A DNA stretch of 64,000 nt from Myxococcales bacterium (GCA_947473045.1 CANJCO010000025.1:1-64000), one strand, 5' to 3'; positions 45,269 through 54,840 are shown, counted from the first letter of the stretch. A program made the numbers and translations. Notes: generated by a model not told the origin, from the letters alone.

Positions 45269-45904
45269 TCACCGAATGACCGGAGCGCCTTGCGGTACGC
45301 GTACCGTCGCGGTCGGCGCCACGGGCGGAACCGGCTTCGCGGAGGGGCTGGCCGCCGCCGGAGCGAGCGCCTGTGAAGGCGCCGACGGAGCGGCTGTCGG
45401 GGCCGCTGCCGGCGTGATGGCGCCATTGGCTCGCGTCGTCGTCGGTGCGGGAGCGGCGGGCGCGGCGGGGGTCGCGGTCGCAGCGATGCGCGCGTTGGGC
45501 GAAGGAGCAGGCTGCGGGGTCGCGGTCGCAGCGATGGGCGCGTTGGGCGAAGGAGCAGGCTGGGGGGTCGCGGTCGCAGCGATGGGCGCGTTGGGCGAAG
45601 GAGCAGGCTGGGGGGTCGCGGTCGCAGCGATGGGCGCGTTGGGCGAGGGAGCGGTCTGCGGGGTCGCGGTCGCAGCGATGGGCGCGTTGGGCGAGGGAGC
45701 GGTCTGCGGGGTCGCAGGCGAGCCGCTCGCGGCCGGGGCGGGCATGGGCGCTGCCGACGGCGCCGGGGCGTTGCCCGCTCGGAAGCCGTCCGGCGGATTG
45801 TCCGCCGTGTGATCGACGCTGACGAGTCCGGTGCAAGAACACGCCGGCGCAAGGCCCGCGGCGAGCGTGAGCGAGATTAGCGCGATGACATTTTTTGTAT
45901 TCAT
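45269..45904 (-). CDS. Pro/Ala-rich repeat lipoprotein
   Basis: 211 aa from MNTKNVIALI with GGAG upstream. The lipobox is at Cys22 (LAPAC). After a short polar region come five near-perfect 16-residue repeats (PSPNAPIAATATPQPA), then more Pro/Ala/Thr-rich sequence. No folded domain is visible. It is probably an extended surface spacer, like proline-rich envelope-spanning lipoproteins. It lies just downstream of the porin-like gene and may share its transcript. Confidence 0.65.
   Translation of the reverse strand: MNTKNVIALISLTLAAGLAPACSCTGLVSVDHTADNPPDGFRAGNAPAPSAAPMPAPAASGSPATPQTAPSPNAPIAATATPQTAPSPNAPIAATATPQPAPSPNAPIAATATPQPAPSPNAPIAATATPQPAPSPNARIAATATPAAPAAPAPTTTRANGAITPAAAPTAAPSAPSQALAPAAASPSAKPVPPVAPTATVRVPQGAPVIR
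45474..45713. repeat. Five 48-bp tandem repeats inside a gene
   Basis: Units at 45474, 45522, 45570, 45618 and 45666 are 90% or more identical and keep the frame (16 codons). They encode the Pro/Ala repeats of the lipoprotein. A repeat this uniform is likely to vary in copy number between strains. Confidence 0.9.
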
Positions 45905-45941
45905 GAGTGCTCCAGTAGATGCCAGTAGCGAAGCGCGGCGG

Positions 45942-47603
45942 TCAAAATCGGAAGAAGCCAGACACTTGCGCGCGGTGATTGATCGCGTGCTTGCCATCCG
46001 CGAACTTGTCGTCGTAGTGCGCGTATTCAAGGCCGAGGCGCAGGGCCGGGGTCGGGTCGACAAACGCGCAGGCATCAAACCAGTCTTCCGACTCTCGAAC
46101 GAGCGCGGCAGGCGCGTAGTTGTATTCGTTCGGACTTGGCGCCGACGAATCGTTACGCGTGTAGGCGGCGATATTGGGAGACGCGATGTGCGAATAGTTA
46201 CCCGCTAGCCACACGCGGCCCGCGAGACCCGGAAGATAATATTGAACGCCGCCCATGATGGCAGTCCACTGAATCGGGTGCAGATCGAACGTCTTGGTGT
46301 CGTAAACGACGAGTCCATTTTCGATGTCCTGCGGATACGCCGGGGGTGGGTTTACGCCCGTCGTGTTCGGAAGCGACGGAAACGTCATGCCGCTCTGCAT
46401 TCCCGTAAACATGTCACCGATTCCGCCGCCCATCACAAACTGTCCAGTGAGCGACAGCGAGTTTCCTTCGTGGCCTTTCGTCGCGGGAATCAGCGGAATG
46501 AACGCGTCTACGGCGACGGCGCCCGTCGTAATCGCGACGCTGTTTTTCGGCACTTGCTCGAAGTTCGGAAGTGCGAAGTTCCGCATCGTCCCGCTCACGG
46601 CGATCGATGCCGGCGAGAGCCCCGTACCCGTAGAGCCCTGAGTCTGCATGCCGGTCAATCGGTCGATCGAAAAACGCAGGCCTCCGGAGAGCTCGGGCAT
46701 CATCGAATTGCGCTGCGGCGGGCGCAAAGCGGCGGCTGCAAGCTCGAGCGTGGTCGGGCCGAGCTCGATGCGCTTTGAGAGGCGCACCTGCGCCGTCCGC
46801 GCGTAGAGCTCTCCAGGGACTCCCTGAATCTGGACTGTATTCGGGTGAAATACAGGTTGCCATCCGAAAATATGCCAGGTTTGACCGACCGTGATGTCGA
46901 CGATCGGCGTCTCGATTTTCATGTACGCTTGGCGCAAACGCATCGTCGGGTTGTTCCAGAAACCCGCCTCGCTGCCGCCGGTAGCGTACGGATAGACCGT
47001 TTCTCCCCTGTTGTTGATTGAAGGGTCGAGCGACGGATCGAATCCGAGAAAGTCCATCTCGAGCGTGGCGCTCCCGCGCACTCCAGCCGCCTCGGGCGCC
47101 CTGAGTTGCAAGCCGAAGCGGCTGTTTCTAACGCTGAACTGCGTTCTGCCGTGGTCGCCAGCGTATGTATTTTGCACGTAAGGGAGCGGCAGGACGTCGC
47201 CGTTTTGGCGCTGGACCTGGCCGTTGCCGGCCTGGTCGGCGAAGCTCTGCGTGGAGTCGGCGATCAAGTCCGTCTCAACGAAGCCGTAGAGGGTAGTCGA
47301 CCACCTGCCAACCACGAGGGTCGGCGCGTCGGCCGCGAGCGAACCGACCGAAGCGCCCATATCGCGCAGCGCCGCGTCGTATTCCGCCGCGGTGATGACG
47401 CCCTTCTCACGGAGAAGTCGCAGGCTCGAAAACTCTGCCGCCGCGGCCTTCGCGCTGGGCGCCGGGTCGACCGGAATGCTCGCGACAGGCGCGGTCGCAG
47501 CCGGCGGCTCGGGGGGCGCGACGGGCGCGGGGGCGTCATCGGCGCGCGCCAACGCCGGGCTGAGTGCGGACACAACAGTAACGAGCGCGACGACTCGGCG
47601 CAT
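45942..47603 (-). CDS. Outer-membrane porin-like protein
   Basis: 553 aa with signal peptide (ending ALARAD), a Pro/Ala linker and a SHOCT-like helix (LRLLREKGVITAAEYDAALR). A large beta-barrel domain follows (GFVETDLIAD, FGLQLRAPEA, VDITVGQTWHIFGWQPVFHP) ending in SGFFRF with terminal Phe. It resembles phosphate/carbohydrate-selective porins. Neighbouring genes encode a phosphatase-like lipoprotein and a Pro-rich lipoprotein, so phosphate uptake is one possibility. Confidence 0.75.
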   Translation of the reverse strand: MRRVVALVTVVSALSPALARADDAPAPVAPPEPPAATAPVASIPVDPAPSAKAAAAEFSSLRLLREKGVITAAEYDAALRDMGASVGSLAADAPTLVVGRWSTTLYGFVETDLIADSTQSFADQAGNGQVQRQNGDVLPLPYVQNTYAGDHGRTQFSVRNSRFGLQLRAPEAAGVRGSATLEMDFLGFDPSLDPSINNRGETVYPYATGGSEAGFWNNPTMRLRQAYMKIETPIVDITVGQTWHIFGWQPVFHPNTVQIQGVPGELYARTAQVRLSKRIELGPTTLELAAAALRPPQRNSMMPELSGGLRFSIDRLTGMQTQGSTGTGLSPASIAVSGTMRNFALPNFEQVPKNSVAITTGAVAVDAFIPLIPATKGHEGNSLSLTGQFVMGGGIGDMFTGMQSGMTFPSLPNTTGVNPPPAYPQDIENGLVVYDTKTFDLHPIQWTAIMGGVQYYLPGLAGRVWLAGNYSHIASPNIAAYTRNDSSAPSPNEYNYAPAALVRESEDWFDACAFVDPTPALRLGLEYAHYDDKFADGKHAINHRAQVSGFFRF

Positions 47604-47632
47604 GTTTCCTCCTGGCTTTCTTTGTGGGAGCT

Positions 47633-49123
47633 TCAGTGCGTGAGTTGCACGGTGTCGATCGGCGCGCCGTCGTCGGAGACCTTGGTTCCCGATGCGGTCA
47701 GGCCATAGGCTTTCATGGTGAGTTTGTTACCGTCGAGCTCGAGCAGGGCGTACGTCCCGATGTACGGCGTACCGTTGCCGAATGCCTGATTCTTCTCACG
47801 GTAGTTTGAGCTGCCGGAGCCAACTTGGTACGGCTCGGCCCCCGCGCCGGCACAGATCACGTATTGCGTTCCGGCCCCGACGACAGGAGCGCCGGTCGGC
47901 GGCGTGCCAGCGTGCAGCGATTTGCTGCGCTCGTACTCGTGATCGTGCCCGTTGAACGCGAGATCGACGGAGTACTTGTCATAGAGCGGAGCGAGCTTGC
48001 CTCGAACGCCCAGCACGTCGCCGTCGGTCGAGTGGTTCGACGTCGAGTAAAGGCCCCTGTGGCTAATTGAGACGATGAACGGCACTTTTGCCCGGTTGGC
48101 ATTCGCCGCTGACAGGTCTTTGTCGAGCCACGCGACAATCGCATTGCCGGCGTCGCTGTTGTCCTGCGACAGCGGCTGGTCGTCGACCAGCACGAAGTGG
48201 GTATTGCCGATATCGAGCGACGCGAACTGTTCGGCAAACTTGCCCTCCCCGGGAATCGCGAAGCTCGCGTAAAACTGGGAGGCTTCGTTTTCGTGATTGC
48301 CCGCGATGGGGATCATGAGCATTTCACCCAGGGTCAGGAACTTCGTGGCGTCTTTCGGGTCTTTCCAGATCGCATCGAGCCACTGCGTGTAGAGCGACTG
48401 GACCCCGCCGAGATCGACGATATCGCCGCTAATGAGCTGTGCGTTCGCGCCGGCGTCCTTCAAGCGGCCTTGAACGAGCTGCCACGTCGAGAGGGTGTCG
48501 CGCGCGTCGCCGATGATGCCGACGACGACCTTTCCCGTGGCGGGCACCGTGCTAAACGACTGCACCGCGCTCCACTTTTCAGCGCCGGGCGCCCCGCCGC
48601 CGACCTGATAATAATAGGTTGTGCCGGGCTTCAGGCCGCATACGTGTACCTCGTGGAAGAAGGCTGGCGTCTTGTCTCCGAAGCCGACGGTCGGAGGTAG
48701 CGCCGTCCAGGAGTAGCCGGCGTGTACGTCGGCCAGCGTCCCCGGGTCGTTGCCAAGCTTGACCTTGGCAGCGTGGCCCGCCGCGGCCGTTTCCCAGGTG
48801 AACGCGGCCGAGGTCGTGGCGTCGGCGTAGCCCGGCGCGCCCGCGACGGTGCCTCCACCGAGACCGAGGCGAACGCGCCGCGGCGTGTCGTCTCCGACTG
48901 CCGCCGAGGTATCGTCCACGGAAAAATCCGCGAACGCTCGCGTGGCCGGGGGTGCCACAACGTATTGGCAGCCGGTCGGGGGGTACGTGAACGAGGCTCC
49001 GCCTCCGCCGCTGTCTTCGTCGGCGCCGGCGTCGGGAAGCACCGCTCCGGATTTGCCGTTGCTGCAGGCGGCCAAGGCTACAATCGGGGCGATCGCGAAG
49101 ACTGAAGAACGGCGCGCGTACAT
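47633..49123 (-). CDS. Purple-acid-phosphatase-like metallophosphoesterase lipoprotein
   Basis: 496 aa from MYARRSSVFA (RBS GAAGGAG). The lipobox is at Cys20 (ALAAC) with a Gly/Asp-rich spacer. An N-terminal fibronectin-like domain ends in VHVCGLKPGTTYYYQVG. The metal site is complete: GDARD, GDIVDLGG, GNHE, a His in SISHRG and GHDHEYERS. It should cleave phosphate esters at the cell surface. It is the likely partner of the porin encoded 29 bp downstream. Confidence 0.85.
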   Translation of the reverse strand: MYARRSSVFAIAPIVALAACSNGKSGAVLPDAGADEDSGGGGASFTYPPTGCQYVVAPPATRAFADFSVDDTSAAVGDDTPRRVRLGLGGGTVAGAPGYADATTSAAFTWETAAAGHAAKVKLGNDPGTLADVHAGYSWTALPPTVGFGDKTPAFFHEVHVCGLKPGTTYYYQVGGGAPGAEKWSAVQSFSTVPATGKVVVGIIGDARDTLSTWQLVQGRLKDAGANAQLISGDIVDLGGVQSLYTQWLDAIWKDPKDATKFLTLGEMLMIPIAGNHENEASQFYASFAIPGEGKFAEQFASLDIGNTHFVLVDDQPLSQDNSDAGNAIVAWLDKDLSAANANRAKVPFIVSISHRGLYSTSNHSTDGDVLGVRGKLAPLYDKYSVDLAFNGHDHEYERSKSLHAGTPPTGAPVVGAGTQYVICAGAGAEPYQVGSGSSNYREKNQAFGNGTPYIGTYALLELDGNKLTMKAYGLTASGTKVSDDGAPIDTVQLTH

Positions 49124-49220
49124 GAGAGACTCCTTCGCTACCAACTTGTCAGGCGCGGGCGTCGAGCCGGTGACAACTCGGTTTCGCATCGCCACCACGT
49201 TACGCCAGCGGAAGATCATT

Positions 49221-49799
49221 TCACAGCGCGAGTCGCAGCACCGGGTAGGGGCGCTCGCCTGCCACCTCGACGAAGCCCGCAGCGAGGTAGGCGCTCAGCG
49301 TGCCGCGCCACATTTGCTCGTCGGAAGTGCGTGTATCTTGCACGTGAGGGTACGCCTCGAGCGAGGTCGCGCCCCAGGCTCTCGCGTGCGCGCCCGCTTC
49401 GGCGATTAGCGCTCGCGAGACCCCTTCGCCGCGCCGATCCGGTCGCACCAGCAGGCAGCCGATCGACCACGCTCCCGCTTCTTCGCCGAGGTCGAGCTTC
49501 TTGTAGACGGGCAGTCGCCGGAGCTTCGGCACGCTCGCGCGGGGCGTGAGCTTGAGCCATCCGACGCACAGCTCCCCTTCGAGGGCGACGAGGCCTTTGC
49601 CGTCGTCGTCGCCGCGCTCGACGCATGCGGCGTGCTCGGCTCGGCTGATCTCAGGCTCGAAAGCGCTCCTCGCGAGCCACGCGTTCTTGTCGCCCTCGAA
49701 GTGCCAGTATCGGCAGAAGCAGGTCGACGCGGCGGCCTCGAAAAGCTCGCCCCACGCGCTGATGTGCGCTGGCGACAGCGGCGCGATCACGAAGCTCAT
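49221..49799 (-). CDS. GNAT-family N-acetyltransferase
   Basis: 192 aa from MSFVIAPLSP, overlapping the gatA stop as ATGA. The acetyl-CoA site is visible as CLLVRPDRRGEGVSRALIAE, and the end AAGFVEVAGERPYPVLRL is typical. Early FCRYWHFEGDKNAW resembles the GNAT subgroup acting on small molecules. Substrate unknown; coupling to gatA is probably incidental. Confidence 0.75.
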   Translation of the reverse strand: MSFVIAPLSPAHISAWGELFEAAASTCFCRYWHFEGDKNAWLARSAFEPEISRAEHAACVERGDDDGKGLVALEGELCVGWLKLTPRASVPKLRRLPVYKKLDLGEEAGAWSIGCLLVRPDRRGEGVSRALIAEAGAHARAWGATSLEAYPHVQDTRTSDEQMWRGTLSAYLAAGFVEVAGERPYPVLRLAL

Positions 49800-51250
49800 A
49801 GCGCCGCCGCGCGCGGAGCGTGATGGCGTTCGACGGCGGCCCCCAGCGCGAACATCGTCGCTTCGTCGAGAGGCCTCGAGACGATCTGCAGGCCCACCGG
49901 AAGGCCGGATTTCGCCGGAGCGCATGGTACGCTCATCGCGGGCAGGCCGGCGAGCGAGGCGGGTAGCGTGTAGACGTCCGACAGGTACATCGACAGGGGA
50001 TCACCGGTCTTGTCGCCGAGCAGGAACGCGGGCGTCGGTGCCGTAGGGCACACGATGGCGTCACAGCGCTCGAACGCCTCCGCGAAGTCGCGCGCGATGA
50101 GCGTGCGAACCTTCTGGGCCTTCAAATAATACGCTTCGTAGTGGCCGGCAGAGAGCACGAACGTGCCCAGAAGAATGCGGCGCTTCACTTCGGCGCCGAA
50201 GCCGTGATCGCGCGTTGCGCCATAGAGGTCGCGAAGATCGCGGGAGGGCTCGACGCGGGCGCCAAAACGAACGCCGTCGAAGCGCGCCAGGTTGCTCGAC
50301 GCTTCGGCAGTCGCGAGCACGTAATAGGTCGCGATCGCATGCCGCGTGTGCGGCAAGGTCACTGGCACCACGACGCAGCCATCGGCCTGCAACTGGTCGA
50401 TGGACTGGCGGACGCTGGCCTCGACTTCGGCATCGAGTCCCTCGGCGAAGTACTCTTCCGGAACGCCGATGCGGAGCCCCGACGCGCCTCGGTCGCAGTC
50501 GCGCTCCCATCGTCCCGGTGCGATATCGAGACTGGTCGCGTCGCGGCCGTCGCGGCCGGCGATGACCTCGAGCACGCGGGCGGCGCCGCGGACGTCGCTC
50601 GCAAAAGGGCCCACCTGATCGAGGCTCGACGCGAAGGCGATGAGGCCGAATCTCGACACGCGTCCATAGGTCGGCTTGACGCCAACGCTGCCGGTGAACG
50701 CAGCGGGCTGTCGAATCGAGCCGCCCGTGTCAGAGCCGAGCGCCGCAGGGGTCATCCGCGCGGCGACCGCAGCAGCGCTGCCTCCCGACGAGCCTCCCGG
50801 CGCCCGCGAGAGGTCCCACGGGTTTCGACACGGACCGAACGCGCTGGTCTCGGTCGACGAACCCATCGCGAACTCGTCCATGTTCGTCTTGCCGGGCAGA
50901 AGCGCGTCGGCGGCCCTCAAGCGGGCAACCACTGTGGCGTCGTAGGGTGGCACGTAGCCGGCCAGCATTTTCGACCCGGCGGTCGTGACTGTTGCTCGCG
51001 TGACCAGCGAGTCTTTCAGCGCGACCGGAACGCCTGCGAGCGCTCCGAGCGCCTCGCCGCGCGCCCGCTTTTCGTCGATCGATTTCGCTTGAAGCGAAGT
51101 TTCTTCTCTCGATAACGCGAGGAATGCTCCGACTCGATCGTTGGTTACATCGATTCGAGCGAAACAGGCTTCGGCGACTTCGATGGCCTTGACCTCGCCG
51201 CGCTGAACGAGGTGCGCCAGCGTCGTGACGGGCAGTTCGAGCAAGTTCAC
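49796..51250 (-). CDS. gatA: Asp/Glu-tRNA amidotransferase subunit A
   Basis: 484 aa amidase that frees ammonia from glutamine to convert misacylated Glu-tRNA(Gln) or Asp-tRNA(Asn). The Ser-cisSer-Lys triad is intact and in the usual numbering: Lys79, Ser154 in GGSSGGS, Ser178 in DTGGS. It begins one base after gatC. GatB is not in the window. Confidence 0.95.
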   Translation of the reverse strand: MNLLELPVTTLAHLVQRGEVKAIEVAEACFARIDVTNDRVGAFLALSREETSLQAKSIDEKRARGEALGALAGVPVALKDSLVTRATVTTAGSKMLAGYVPPYDATVVARLRAADALLPGKTNMDEFAMGSSTETSAFGPCRNPWDLSRAPGGSSGGSAAAVAARMTPAALGSDTGGSIRQPAAFTGSVGVKPTYGRVSRFGLIAFASSLDQVGPFASDVRGAARVLEVIAGRDGRDATSLDIAPGRWERDCDRGASGLRIGVPEEYFAEGLDAEVEASVRQSIDQLQADGCVVVPVTLPHTRHAIATYYVLATAEASSNLARFDGVRFGARVEPSRDLRDLYGATRDHGFGAEVKRRILLGTFVLSAGHYEAYYLKAQKVRTLIARDFAEAFERCDAIVCPTAPTPAFLLGDKTGDPLSMYLSDVYTLPASLAGLPAMSVPCAPAKSGLPVGLQIVSRPLDEATMFALGAAVERHHAPRAAAL

Positions 51251-51251
51251 T

Positions 51252-51542
51252 TCAGCTCTCCACGAAGCCGGGAACGGCGAACCCGCCCAGCGTGGTGCGC
51301 GGCGCCTGCGCGAGCGCCTCTTCGTGCGTCAGTCCGGGTTTCACCACGTCGTCGCGCCAGGCGGTTCGGCCCATCGACACATGCGACGTGGGCGGCACTC
51401 CGGTCGTGTCGATCGCCGCGAGCTCGGCGATGTGGCCCACGATCGCGCCGAGGTCGCGGGTCATCGCGAGGGTTTCTTCGTCGGTCAGCGACAGGCTTGC
51501 GAGCGTAGCCACATGCTGCACGGTCTTGTGGTCAATCGGCAT
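51252..51542 (-). CDS. gatC: Asp/Glu-tRNA amidotransferase subunit C
   Basis: 96 aa. VQHVATLASLSLTDEE and the end LGGFAVPGFVES match the small subunit that stabilises the GatA-GatB complex. It lies directly before gatA, forming a gatCA operon. Confidence 0.93.
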   Translation of the reverse strand: MPIDHKTVQHVATLASLSLTDEETLAMTRDLGAIVGHIAELAAIDTTGVPPTSHVSMGRTAWRDDVVKPGLTHEEALAQAPRTTLGGFAVPGFVES

Positions 51543-51566
51543 CGTCGCCGAGGCTACCGCGCCGGC

Positions 51567-51722
51567 TTACGGGCCGCCATCGGAAGCGGGCCTCGTTGCG
51601 GGCGTCACGAACGCCGACGCGTCCTCGATTTCATATTCAGGCGGTGGCCCCTTGGGGAGCGGCGGCGGACCCGGGCAGGCCGTCAGCATTGCGCCCAGCG
51701 CGGCGATCCAGACAAAACGCAT
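51567..51722 (-). CDS. Tiny predicted lipoprotein (51 aa)
   Basis: Translation from ATG 51722 gives MRFVWIAALGAMLTAC, a complete lipoprotein signal with lipobox LTAC at Cys16. It is followed by PGPPPLPKGPPPEYEIED and a short Asp/Gly end, then TAA. It is 24 bp upstream of gatC in the same direction. No RBS is obvious; the signal and strand support it as a real small gene of unknown role. Confidence 0.55.
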   Translation of the reverse strand: MRFVWIAALGAMLTACPGPPPLPKGPPPEYEIEDASAFVTPATRPASDGGP

Positions 51723-51824
51723 GCGCGCTACGTTATCACAGCGTCAGCGGTCTTTCGCTCCGCACCCGCCGGCAGCGCTGCGAGCGCGGCGGCGCGAAGC
51801 TGGGTGAGTCCGGGCCGGCGTCCG

Positions 51825-52586
51825 TCAGTCGTCGGGCATCTTTCCGCGTCGCCACGGCATGTCGTCGCCGTCGCGCTCGGCGCAGCGCCCGGGTCGCAGC
51901 TTCCCCAACTGCGCGAGGGTCGCGTCCCGATCGAGCGCCCAGCCGAGCGTCGTCATCACGAGATCGGCGGGATTGTCTGTCGATCCGCACGTGAGCTGCC
52001 AGCCGCCTTCGTGAAAGCGCCCGACGAAGCGAAACGGCTCCTTGCCCGAGACGACCTGGCGGGTGGTGAACACGAGCCTGCTGTGCGGCTCCGCAAACGG
52101 CCAGGGCGCGTCGCATTCGCCCGCGTCGGGTCGCTGAAAAACGGGTTGGCGTGCCAGCACGGGCAGCATCACGCGAGGGTCCCACGGCAGGCGCCTGTGC
52201 GGATCGGGCCACACGCACTGAACCGCGCGAAGTGACTTTTTGTCGCCCGCCGCGACCGCCTCTTCGAGGTGCGCAGCATGGGCCGACCCTGGCAGGCGGA
52301 CGATCGGGCAGACGTAGCCGGGGAGAATGTTGCGCTTGCGGTCCCCGTGCGAAAAATGCTCGCCCAGCGCTACGCGATCGCCGATCGCGCGCAGAACGCG
52401 ATGCATGAAGTGGACGTCGCCGTTGAGGCCAAAAATCGCGACTTCGGGGTGCCCGAAGGCTGCGCCGAGCCCGACCGTGTACGCGTAGGGCGGGGACCGG
52501 TGCAGCGCTTCAGCTACGAGCACGACGCGCCACGGCTCCGCGCCGTTGCCAGCGGACTTCACGGGATGAAGCGGTTTTTCGTTCAT
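51825..52586 (-). CDS. DUF4262 domain protein
   Basis: 253 aa from MNEKPLHPVK after AGGGGCG. PPYAYTVGLGAAFGHPEVAI with FGLNGDV and the spaced His residues match DUF4262, a family of unknown function. The C-terminal half (LVMTTLGWALDRDATLAQLG) is extra. It is divergent from rpsB. Confidence 0.75.
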   Translation of the reverse strand: MNEKPLHPVKSAGNGAEPWRVVLVAEALHRSPPYAYTVGLGAAFGHPEVAIFGLNGDVHFMHRVLRAIGDRVALGEHFSHGDRKRNILPGYVCPIVRLPGSAHAAHLEEAVAAGDKKSLRAVQCVWPDPHRRLPWDPRVMLPVLARQPVFQRPDAGECDAPWPFAEPHSRLVFTTRQVVSGKEPFRFVGRFHEGGWQLTCGSTDNPADLVMTTLGWALDRDATLAQLGKLRPGRCAERDGDDMPWRRGKMPDD

Positions 52587-52697
52587 TCGCCCCTGCTGCT
52601 GTGGTGTGGCCCGAAGCCAAAAAGGACGCCCCACGGTAACCGATCTTCGCCCCAAAGGCGCGCCGCGATGCGCGGCCGGGCAGGGCGCGCGTGAGCC

Positions 52698-52725
52698 TTG
52701 ACTTGAGGCTGATTTCCCGTATCTT
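52698..52725 (+). promoter_or_regulatory. Sigma-70-type promoter of rpsB
   Basis: TTGACT (52698-52703), 16 bases, TATCTT (52720-52725). It is the best promoter match in the window and is placed as expected for a ribosomal-protein operon, giving a leader of about 170 nt. Confidence 0.65.
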
Positions 52726-52731
52726 TCGCGC

Positions 52732-52900
52732 CCCGCGTCGGCATGTCCGGCGTCGGGCCCGCGCGAACGCTCGCGCGGGAAACTTCCCCGGCTTCCCTGC
52801 GCAAATCTCACGTCCGGTGCGACAAGGCTTCACACTGAAGCCGAGTTGCTGACGCGAGAAGGGGAGCAGAGGCCCAACCGAAAACAGGAAACGCGCGATC
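52732..52900 (+). promoter_or_regulatory. Structured rpsB leader
   Basis: The leader contains two perfect hairpins: 52758-52766/52771-52779 (9 bp, loop ACGC) and 52826-52832/52836-52842 (7 bp, loop CAC). Ribosomal protein S2 represses its own mRNA through the leader in other bacteria, so this could be an S2 target. That function is inferred, not shown. Confidence 0.4.
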
Positions 52901-53734
52901 ATGACCCAGTCTGCTGAACTCCCCAAGCTCCCCGGCGAATTCCCGCTCCCCATCAAGACGCTGCTCGATGCAGGCGTCCACTTCGGCCACCAGACCAAGC
53001 GCTGGAACCCGAAGATGCGCACGTACATCTACGGCGCCCGCAACGGCGTTCACATCATCGACCTCGACCAGACCGCGCGCCTCTTCGCGCGCGCCTACCG
53101 CTTCATCACCGAGACGGTCGGTCGCGGCGGCAACATGCTGTTTATCGGCACCAAGCGTCAGGCGCAGGAAATCGTGCAGGAGGAGGCCATTCGCTCGGGC
53201 TCTTTCTACGTCGTCAACCGCTGGCTCGGCGGCACGCTCACCAACTTCCGGACCATCAAGCAGGGCCTCGACCGCATGCGCCAACTCGAGCGCATGAAAG
53301 AAGACGGCACGCACCTTCAGCTCACCAAGAAAGAAGTCTCGCGGCTTGAAAAAGAGCGCGAGCGCTTCGAGAAATACGTCGGCGGTCTGAAGACGATGAG
53401 CTCGCTGCCCGCGGCCGCGTTCGTGATCGATCCTTCGATGGAGGTCATTGCGGTGCAGGAGGCCAAGAAGCTCGGCATCCCGATCATCGCCATCACCGAC
53501 ACCAACTGCGATCCGGACCTCATCGACTACGTGATCCCGGGCAACGACGACGCGATCCGCAGCATCAAGCTCGTGACCGCGCGCGTGGCCGACGCAGTTC
53601 TCGAAGGCATGGCGCGACGCAAGGACCACGGTCCGCGCGAGTCGCACGGCGGCGGTTCCCACACCGACGTCTATCAGGGCCGCCGCGATCGCCGCCCCGC
53701 CGCCCCCGAAGAGAAGGCCCCCGAGGCCACCTGA
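52901..53734 (+). CDS. rpsB: 30S ribosomal protein S2
   Basis: 277 aa. [49 protein letters not shown] and the end [15 protein letters not shown] are universal S2 motifs. It has a basic Arg/Ala/Pro tail longer than in E. coli. AGGA lies about ten bases upstream. Followed by tsf after 129 bp that can form a hairpin (53779-53785/53813-53819). Confidence 0.98.
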   Translation: MTQSAELPKLPGEFPLPIKTLLDAGVHFGHQTKRWNPKMRTYIYGARNGVHIIDLDQTARLFARAYRFITETVGRGGNMLFIGTKRQAQEIVQEEAIRSGSFYVVNRWLGGTLTNFRTIKQGLDRMRQLERMKEDGTHLQLTKKEVSRLEKERERFEKYVGGLKTMSSLPAAAFVIDPSMEVIAVQEAKKLGIPIIAITDTNCDPDLIDYVIPGNDDAIRSIKLVTARVADAVLEGMARRKDHGPRESHGGGSHTDVYQGRRDRRPAAPEEKAPEAT

Positions 53735-53863
53735 TTCGCGCGGCGCTCGCAGACCGAGCGCCCCGCCGTTCCGCCGCCGCGAACGTGCCTCTCGCCTACG
53801 GGCAGAGCGGCGCGTTCGCTGTGGCTTGTCTAAAATCTTTTGAAACGAAACGAAGAGGATGTC

Positions 53864-54805
53864 ATGGCTGAAGTGACCGCGTCGATGGTGAAAGAGCTCC
53901 GTGAGCGTACCCAGGCTGGGATGAGCGACTGCAAAAATGCGCTCGTTGAAGCCGGCGGCGACATGGAAAAGGCCATCGAAGTCATCCTGAAAAAGGGCAT
54001 TGTCAAAGCAGCCTCCCGCGCCGGCAAAGTCGCCGCCGAGGGTGAGGTTCGTACGTTGGTCGTCGGCGATCGCGGCACCATCATCGAGGTCAACTGCCAG
54101 ACCGACTTCGTCGCGCGCGGCGACGACTTCCGCGGCTTCGTGGGCAACGTGTTGCAAATCGCGAGCACTGTGGCCAAGGGCGCCGACGTCAACGCGGCCG
54201 CTTACCCGGGCGCGGCCGGCAACGTCGACGTCTACCGCCAGGAGATGATCGCGAAGACTGGCGAAAACATCGTCATTCGTCGCTTCGACAGCATCACCGC
54301 GGCGCCGGGCGGGCTCGTCCACGCCTACATCCACATGGGCGGCAAGCTCGGTGTGCTCATCGCCGTTTCGGCCTCGACTCCCGAGGCTGCGTCCAGCAAG
54401 TCGCTCGTCGAGTTCGCTGACAACACGGCGATGCAGATCGCTGCGATGAGCCCGCTGGTCGTCTCGAAGGAGTCGATCGCGGCGGCCGACCTCGCCAAGC
54501 AGAAAGAGATCTTCGAGGCTCAGATGCGCGAGGAACAGGCTGCCGGAACGCTCAAGGCGCCCGAGGCCTCGTGGCCCAAAATCATCGAGGGCAAGGTCGC
54601 GAAGTGGTTCAATGAGGTTACGCTCGTCGGCCAGGAGAGCGTGACGCAGCCCGGCTCGACGGTCGACAAAGTTCGCGAGGAGCTCGGCAAGCAGCTCGGC
54701 GCCGACGTGAAGATCGACGGCTTTTTGCGCTTCGCGGTCGGCGAAGGCATCGAGAAGAAGACCGACGATCTCGCGGCTGAGGTCGCGAAGCTCACGGGCG
54801 GCTGA
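53864..54805 (+). CDS. tsf: Elongation factor Ts
   Basis: 313 aa from MAEVTASMVK (RBS AGAGGA); the eight-residue extension is not used. It is the nucleotide-exchange factor for EF-Tu. The UBA-like start VKELRERTQAGMSDCKNAL and TDFVARGDDF are the contact motifs for EF-Tu. Length is normal. Confidence 0.97.
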   Translation: MAEVTASMVKELRERTQAGMSDCKNALVEAGGDMEKAIEVILKKGIVKAASRAGKVAAEGEVRTLVVGDRGTIIEVNCQTDFVARGDDFRGFVGNVLQIASTVAKGADVNAAAYPGAAGNVDVYRQEMIAKTGENIVIRRFDSITAAPGGLVHAYIHMGGKLGVLIAVSASTPEAASSKSLVEFADNTAMQIAAMSPLVVSKESIAAADLAKQKEIFEAQMREEQAAGTLKAPEASWPKIIEGKVAKWFNEVTLVGQESVTQPGSTVDKVREELGKQLGADVKIDGFLRFAVGEGIEKKTDDLAAEVAKLTGG

Positions 54806-54840
54806 CGCGCGATTTCGTTTCAGAATCGTCTATTGAAGCG

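Noticed and set aside
45474-45713. CRISPR-like regular repeats
   Set aside because: Units are 48 bp with no distinct spacers, keep a coding frame and encode Pro/Ala repeats of a lipoprotein.
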